Shown here piece by piece: positions 5,329 to 7,257 of a stretch of 7,257 bases of DNA. The DNA comes from an uncultured bacterium (lineage in GTDB: Bacteria; Planctomycetota; Phycisphaerae; Phycisphaerales; SM1A02). Below the pieces are notes generated by a model. It did not search any database. It was not told the origin of the DNA and saw only the letters and a program-made list of their open reading frames with translations. The first letter of the stretch is position 1, and the number at the start of each line of letters is the position of its first letter. The DNA lies in the NCBI GenBank assembly GCA_903918555.1, contig CAIXEV010000446.1:1-7257 (forward strand). Reading direction: 5' to 3'. Position numbers and translations under genes: made by a program.

Positions 5329-6300
5329 GGCGAACGGCAGGCTCGAGAGATCGACATTTCCACCACAGAGGACCACGCCCACATCGGCGTGGTCCTTCTG
5401 CTTGCGCATCCAGTCGCCGCACGCGACCGCGACGCCGACGGCGGCGCTTGGCTCGATGGTGAGCTTCATGCGCTCCCAGACGAGGCGCATGTGTGCGGCG
5501 ATGTCGGCCTCGCTGACGAGCACGATCTCGTCGACGAGGTCGCGGACGATCGGGAAGGTGAGCGGGCCGAGCGTCCCGCGGAGGCCGTCGGCGATCGTGA
5601 CGGGCGGCATCTGCGGCTGGATCGAGCCGGTGCGCTTCGATAGAGCGGCGTCGCCTGCGAGTTCGGGCTCGGCGCCGATGATGCGGATCGACGGCTTGAG
5701 CGCCTTCGCGGCGATCGCGATGCCCGAGATCATTCCGCCGCCACCGAGCGGGACCACGATCGCATCGAGCTGCGGACATTCGTCGAGAAGTTCGAGCGCG
5801 ACCGTGCCTTGGCCCGCGATGACATCGGGATGGTTGTAGGGGGGGATCATCGTGCCGCCGGTCTCGGCGATGACGCGCGCGGCCGTGGCTTCGCGCGCGG
5901 CGATCGTCGGATCGCACTCGACGATGCTGGCGCCGTAGCCGCGCACGGCCGCCTTCTTGATCTCGGCGGAGATCGACGGCATGACGACATGCGCGGGGAT
6001 GCCGCGCATCTTCGCGGCGAGGGCGAGCGCCTGCGCGTGGTTTCCCGACGAGTGGGTGACGACGCCGCCCGCTGCGGCGGCATCGTCGAGCATGCGGACC
6101 GCGTTGGTCGCGCCGCGGAACTTGAACGAGCCCGTGCGCTGGAAGAGCTCGCACTTGAACCAGAGACGGCGGCCGGACATGGCGTCGAGCGTCGCGCTCG
6201 TCAGCACGGGGGTGCGGCGGATGAATGGGTCGATTCGGCGCTGGGCGGCGCGGATCGAGTCGAGATCCGTGGCGTAGGCGGGTGTTGCCGTCGAGGTCAT
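5326..6300 (-). CDS. PLP-dependent serine racemase / threonine-serine dehydratase family enzyme
   Basis: The 324-residue protein is a complete fold-type II PLP enzyme, close in length and sequence to eukaryotic-type serine racemase and threo-3-hydroxyaspartate or threonine dehydratases. The PLP lysine is K60 in FKCELFQRTGSFKFRGA (48-64). S84-S85-G86-N87-H88 is the substrate/PLP loop, with S85 at the position of the racemase re-face serine. G186-G189 is the phosphate-binding tetraglycine. E211, A215 and D217 in EPELAGD match the divalent-cation site known in mammalian serine racemase. VWERMKLTIEPSA (274-286) is a further family signature. It would remove water and ammonia from L-serine or L-threonine to give a 2-keto acid, and may racemise serine; sequence alone cannot decide. 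There is no C-terminal ACT domain, so isoleucine feedback as in biosynthetic IlvA is unlikely. C312 replaces the usual serine contacting the PLP ring nitrogen. Only a weak Shine-Dalgarno is present; the start is 17 bp from the divergent gene. Confidence 0.93.
   Translation of the reverse strand: MTSTATPAYATDLDSIRAAQRRIDPFIRRTPVLTSATLDAMSGRRLWFKCELFQRTGSFKFRGATNAVRMLDDAAAAGGVVTHSSGNHAQALALAAKMRGIPAHVVMPSISAEIKKAAVRGYGASIVECDPTIAAREATAARVIAETGGTMIPPYNHPDVIAGQGTVALELLDECPQLDAIVVPLGGGGMISGIAIAAKALKPSIRIIGAEPELAGDAALSKRTGSIQPQMPPVTIADGLRGTLGPLTFPIVRDLVDEIVLVSEADIAAHMRLVWERMKLTIEPSAAVGVAVACGDWMRKQKDHADVGVVLCGGNVDLSSLPFA
5369..5396. terminator. 11-bp perfect inverted repeat near the convergent gene ends, possible terminator
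   Basis: AGGACCACGCC (5369-5379) and GGCGTGGTCCT (5386-5396) pair perfectly around a CACATC loop. The repeat starts 50 nt after the PDZ stop, inside the 3' coding part of the minus-strand dehydratase gene. On the plus strand it is followed by TCTGCTTG, only a weak T-bias, so this is at best a GC-stem terminator for PDZ transcripts. In the other gene it encodes part of KDHADVGVV, and protein constraint could explain some of the symmetry. Confidence 0.4.
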
Positions 6301-6317
6301 GCGGATAGCCTACCCGC
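6301..6317. promoter_or_regulatory. Predicted symmetric bidirectional promoter for two leaderless transcripts
   Basis: The 17-bp gap between the divergent start codons contains TAGCCTA (6306-6312), which is symmetric about its centre. Read on the plus strand, TAGCCT (6306-6311) is a TANNNT-type -10 hexamer followed by exactly 6 nt and then GTG at 6318. Read on the minus strand, TAGGCT (6312-6307) is followed by exactly 6 nt and then ATG at 6300. Both would place the first transcribed base on the start codon, 18 bp apart. A TTGCCG at 6285-6290 could be a plus-strand -35 with a short 15-nt spacer; no good minus-strand -35 is visible. The ribosome binding sites are poor on both sides, consistent with leaderless mRNAs. 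Prediction only. Confidence 0.5.
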
Positions 6318-7088
6318 GTGGCGACCGAGCGATCACCCGTGGTCTGCGTGTACCGCCGCGTCTCGACGCGGATGGATCCGTTGCGCGAGCTGCTCGAGCG
6401 GCATGACTTTCACGCGGTGTCGCCGCCCGATGCGCTTGGCGAGTGGGAGTATCGCCACGACGACGGCGTGCGCGTGCGCGGGGCGGCGGGGCTGGTGCTC
6501 GTCGAGGCCGCCGACGAACGGCTGGCCGATGACTTCGATGCGCGTCATCGCGTGGCGTTTCCGTCGGATCGCGAGATTCCGGACGGCGGCGATGCGCCGG
6601 AGCGGGTGGCGGTGATCGCGGGGAGTGATGAGTCGGGGAAGGGCGAGCGGGAGCGCGCGCTGGCGGTGGTTGCGGTCGCCGTGCCGCTGGCGGGCGAGCA
6701 CGAGCTGCTCGCGCGCGGCGTGCGCGACTCGAAGATGTGCACGCAGGCGGAGATCGGGTCGATCGCGCGGTGGATCACGGCGCACTGCGCGCATGCGGTG
6801 GAGGTGGTGGCGCGCGAGGGCCGCGAGGCCGCGCTGAAGGCGCACGGCGGGAACGAGACGCGGCTCTTGGCGGCGATGCACGCGCGGGCGCTCGCGAGCT
6901 TGCACGGGACGCGGGCGTTCGGTGTGGCGCGGGTGGACCGATTCGCGCCGAACCGGCCGGTGGCGGCCGCGTTGGGTGGTTCGCACCCGGCGGTGATCGT
7001 GGACGAGTGCTCGCGCGGCGAACGGCATGTGGCGTGCGCGGCGGCGTCGATCGTGGCGCGCGCGGCGGTGCTGGGCGCGCGCGTCTGA
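6318..7088 (+). CDS. rnhC: Divergent RNase HIII-like protein, apparently shortened at the C-terminus
   Basis: The 256-residue protein belongs to the RNase HII/HIII superfamily, which cleaves RNA in RNA-DNA hybrids. Family motifs are AGSDESGKGE at 101-110 with D104-E105 as the first catalytic pair, GVRDSK at 134-139, LLAAMHARAL at 183-192, VDRF at 206-209 with D207 as the likely third carboxylate, and HVACAAASIVARAA at 237-250. The fourth carboxylate is uncertain (D229, E230 or E235). The first 95 residues correspond in size to the N-terminal domain of RNase HIII but are not clearly similar. Two oddities stand out: the Y-F-G-P motif that normally follows G-x-G-D is replaced by RERAL, and the protein ends six residues after the AAASIVARAA helix, where relatives continue for roughly 50 more. 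A palindromic repeat region begins just after the stop. The start is GTG at 6318; ATG at 6372 is an alternative. Activity is doubtful without the C-terminal part. Confidence 0.75.
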   Translation: MATERSPVVCVYRRVSTRMDPLRELLERHDFHAVSPPDALGEWEYRHDDGVRVRGAAGLVLVEAADERLADDFDARHRVAFPSDREIPDGGDAPERVAVIAGSDESGKGERERALAVVAVAVPLAGEHELLARGVRDSKMCTQAEIGSIARWITAHCAHAVEVVAREGREAALKAHGGNETRLLAAMHARALASLHGTRAFGVARVDRFAPNRPVAAALGGSHPAVIVDECSRGERHVACAAASIVARAAVLGARV

Positions 7089-7102
7089 AGTGCGTCCCGC
7101 GG

Positions 7103-7112
7103 CCCCCCCCCC
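7103..7112 (+). repeat. C10 homopolymer at the edge of the palindromic region
   Basis: Ten consecutive C residues lie 14 nt after the RNase H-like stop codon and directly before the first palindrome. The tract could mark an insertion junction, a slippage site or a sequencing-error-prone position. Confidence 0.85.
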
Positions 7113-7113
7113 A

Positions 7114-7173
7114 CTGGTGCCAGGCACGTGCCAGTCAGTGCCATGCACTGAGCGGCACGTGCCGTGCACCCAG
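7114..7173. repeat. Nested imperfect palindrome, REP/MITE-like, copy A
   Basis: From outside inwards: CTGGTGC (7114-7120) pairs with GCACCCAG (7166-7173) with one bulged C; after a 2x2 mismatch, GGCACGTGCC (7123-7132) pairs with an identical GGCACGTGCC (7154-7163), each copy being a 10-bp palindrome itself; after another 2x2 mismatch, TCAGTGC (7135-7141) pairs with GCACTGA (7145-7151) around a CAT loop. In all, 24 of about 28 positions per arm are paired, with symmetric mismatches. The layout suggests a mobile palindromic repeat or a structured RNA or DNA site, not coding sequence. Confidence 0.85.
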
Positions 7174-7176
7174 AAA

Positions 7177-7218
7177 GATCGCCATAAGTCCATAACATAC
7201 ATGGACTTACGGTGCATC
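7177..7218. repeat. Second stem-loop with AT-richer core
   Basis: TAAGTCCAT (7185-7193) and ATGGACTTA (7201-7209) form a perfect 9-bp stem around AACATAC. After a 1x1 mismatch the stem continues with CGCC (7180-7183) against GGTG (7211-7214), including one G-T pair, and with GAT/ATC beyond one bulge. It lies between the two copies of the GTGCCAGGCACG repeat and is markedly more AT-rich than the rest of the window. No T-tract follows. Confidence 0.75.
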
Positions 7219-7225
7219 GGAACTT

Positions 7226-7257
7226 GTGCCAGGCACGAGCCAGTCAGTGCGTGGCAC
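7226..7257. repeat. Second copy of the GTGCCAGGCACG repeat (copy B), cut by the window end
   Basis: Positions 7226-7250 match 7117-7141 at 24 of 25 bases; the single change (T7129 to A7238) breaks the GGCACGTGCC palindrome. Copy B then diverges and can form its own hairpin: GTGCCA (7226-7231) with TGGCAC (7252-7257), and GCAC (7233-7236) with GTGC (7247-7250). It reaches the window edge, so its full extent is unknown. Confidence 0.8.

Noticed and set aside
4940..6154. Second minus-strand frame of 404 codons overlapping the dehydratase gene out of frame
   Set aside because: The dehydratase frame contains all catalytic motifs; this one is an Arg-rich shadow.
7089..7195. Possible coding continuation of the RNase H-like protein in another frame through the palindromes
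   Set aside because: The open frame across this stretch only reads the C-tract and palindromes (Pro and Cys/His-rich) and shows none of the expected RNase H C-terminal motifs.
7114..7218. tRNA or intrinsic terminator for the RNase H-like gene
   Set aside because: No cloverleaf, anticodon arm or T-loop consensus can be fitted, and no T-tract follows either hairpin; some termination effect is still possible.
7114..7257. CRISPR array
   Set aside because: There are only two related copies, 109 bp apart, with an internal stem-loop instead of a normal-length spacer, and copy B diverges after 25 nt. No cas gene is present.

Overview
The window is strongly GC-rich. Its exported proteins carry a mix typical of Planctomycetota, most likely class Phycisphaerae: FG-GAP/VCBS calcium-blade repeats, type I dockerin-like EF-hands ending in 'LLNAWG' or 'LLLGTW', and CC...WD..C cysteine modules. 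Standard Shine-Dalgarno sequences are clear at only two starts. The taxonomic placement is an inference from these protein features.

Layout. Positions 1-2471 hold two translationally coupled genes (stop and start overlap as TGATG) for exported proteins: an FG-GAP repeat protein with one C-terminal EF-hand, and a cysteine-rich protein with a complete two-EF-hand dockerin at its extreme C-terminus. Positions 2552-3988 hold an ECF-type sigma factor followed 24 bp later by a single-pass membrane protein in the position of an anti-sigma factor. After 86 bp carrying an (AC)8 tract comes an exported PDZ-domain protein (4075-5319) with a proline/lysine linker and a C-terminal helical region. The sigma, membrane and PDZ genes may form an envelope-signalling module, but only the sigma factor assignment is firm.

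On the minus strand, 6300-5326 encodes a PLP-dependent enzyme of the serine racemase / threonine-serine dehydratase family. It converges on the PDZ gene so closely that the two stop codons are the two ends of one 12-bp perfect palindrome. Its start is only 17 bp from the divergent start of an RNase HII/HIII-family gene (6318-7088). That gap contains a symmetric TAGCCTA box placed so that a -10 hexamer lies exactly 6 nt before each start codon, as expected for a bidirectional promoter making two leaderless mRNAs.

The RNase H gene ends abruptly inside its last conserved helix. Beyond it, 7103-7257 is noncoding: a C10 tract, a nested imperfect palindrome of about 60 nt, a second AT-richer stem-loop, and a second near-identical copy of the first 25 nt of the palindrome, running off the window edge. 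This looks like a REP/BIME- or MITE-like dispersed palindromic repeat. The most unusual features are the symmetric leaderless promoter, the palindromic array beside the shortened RNase H gene, and the shared stop-codon palindrome.
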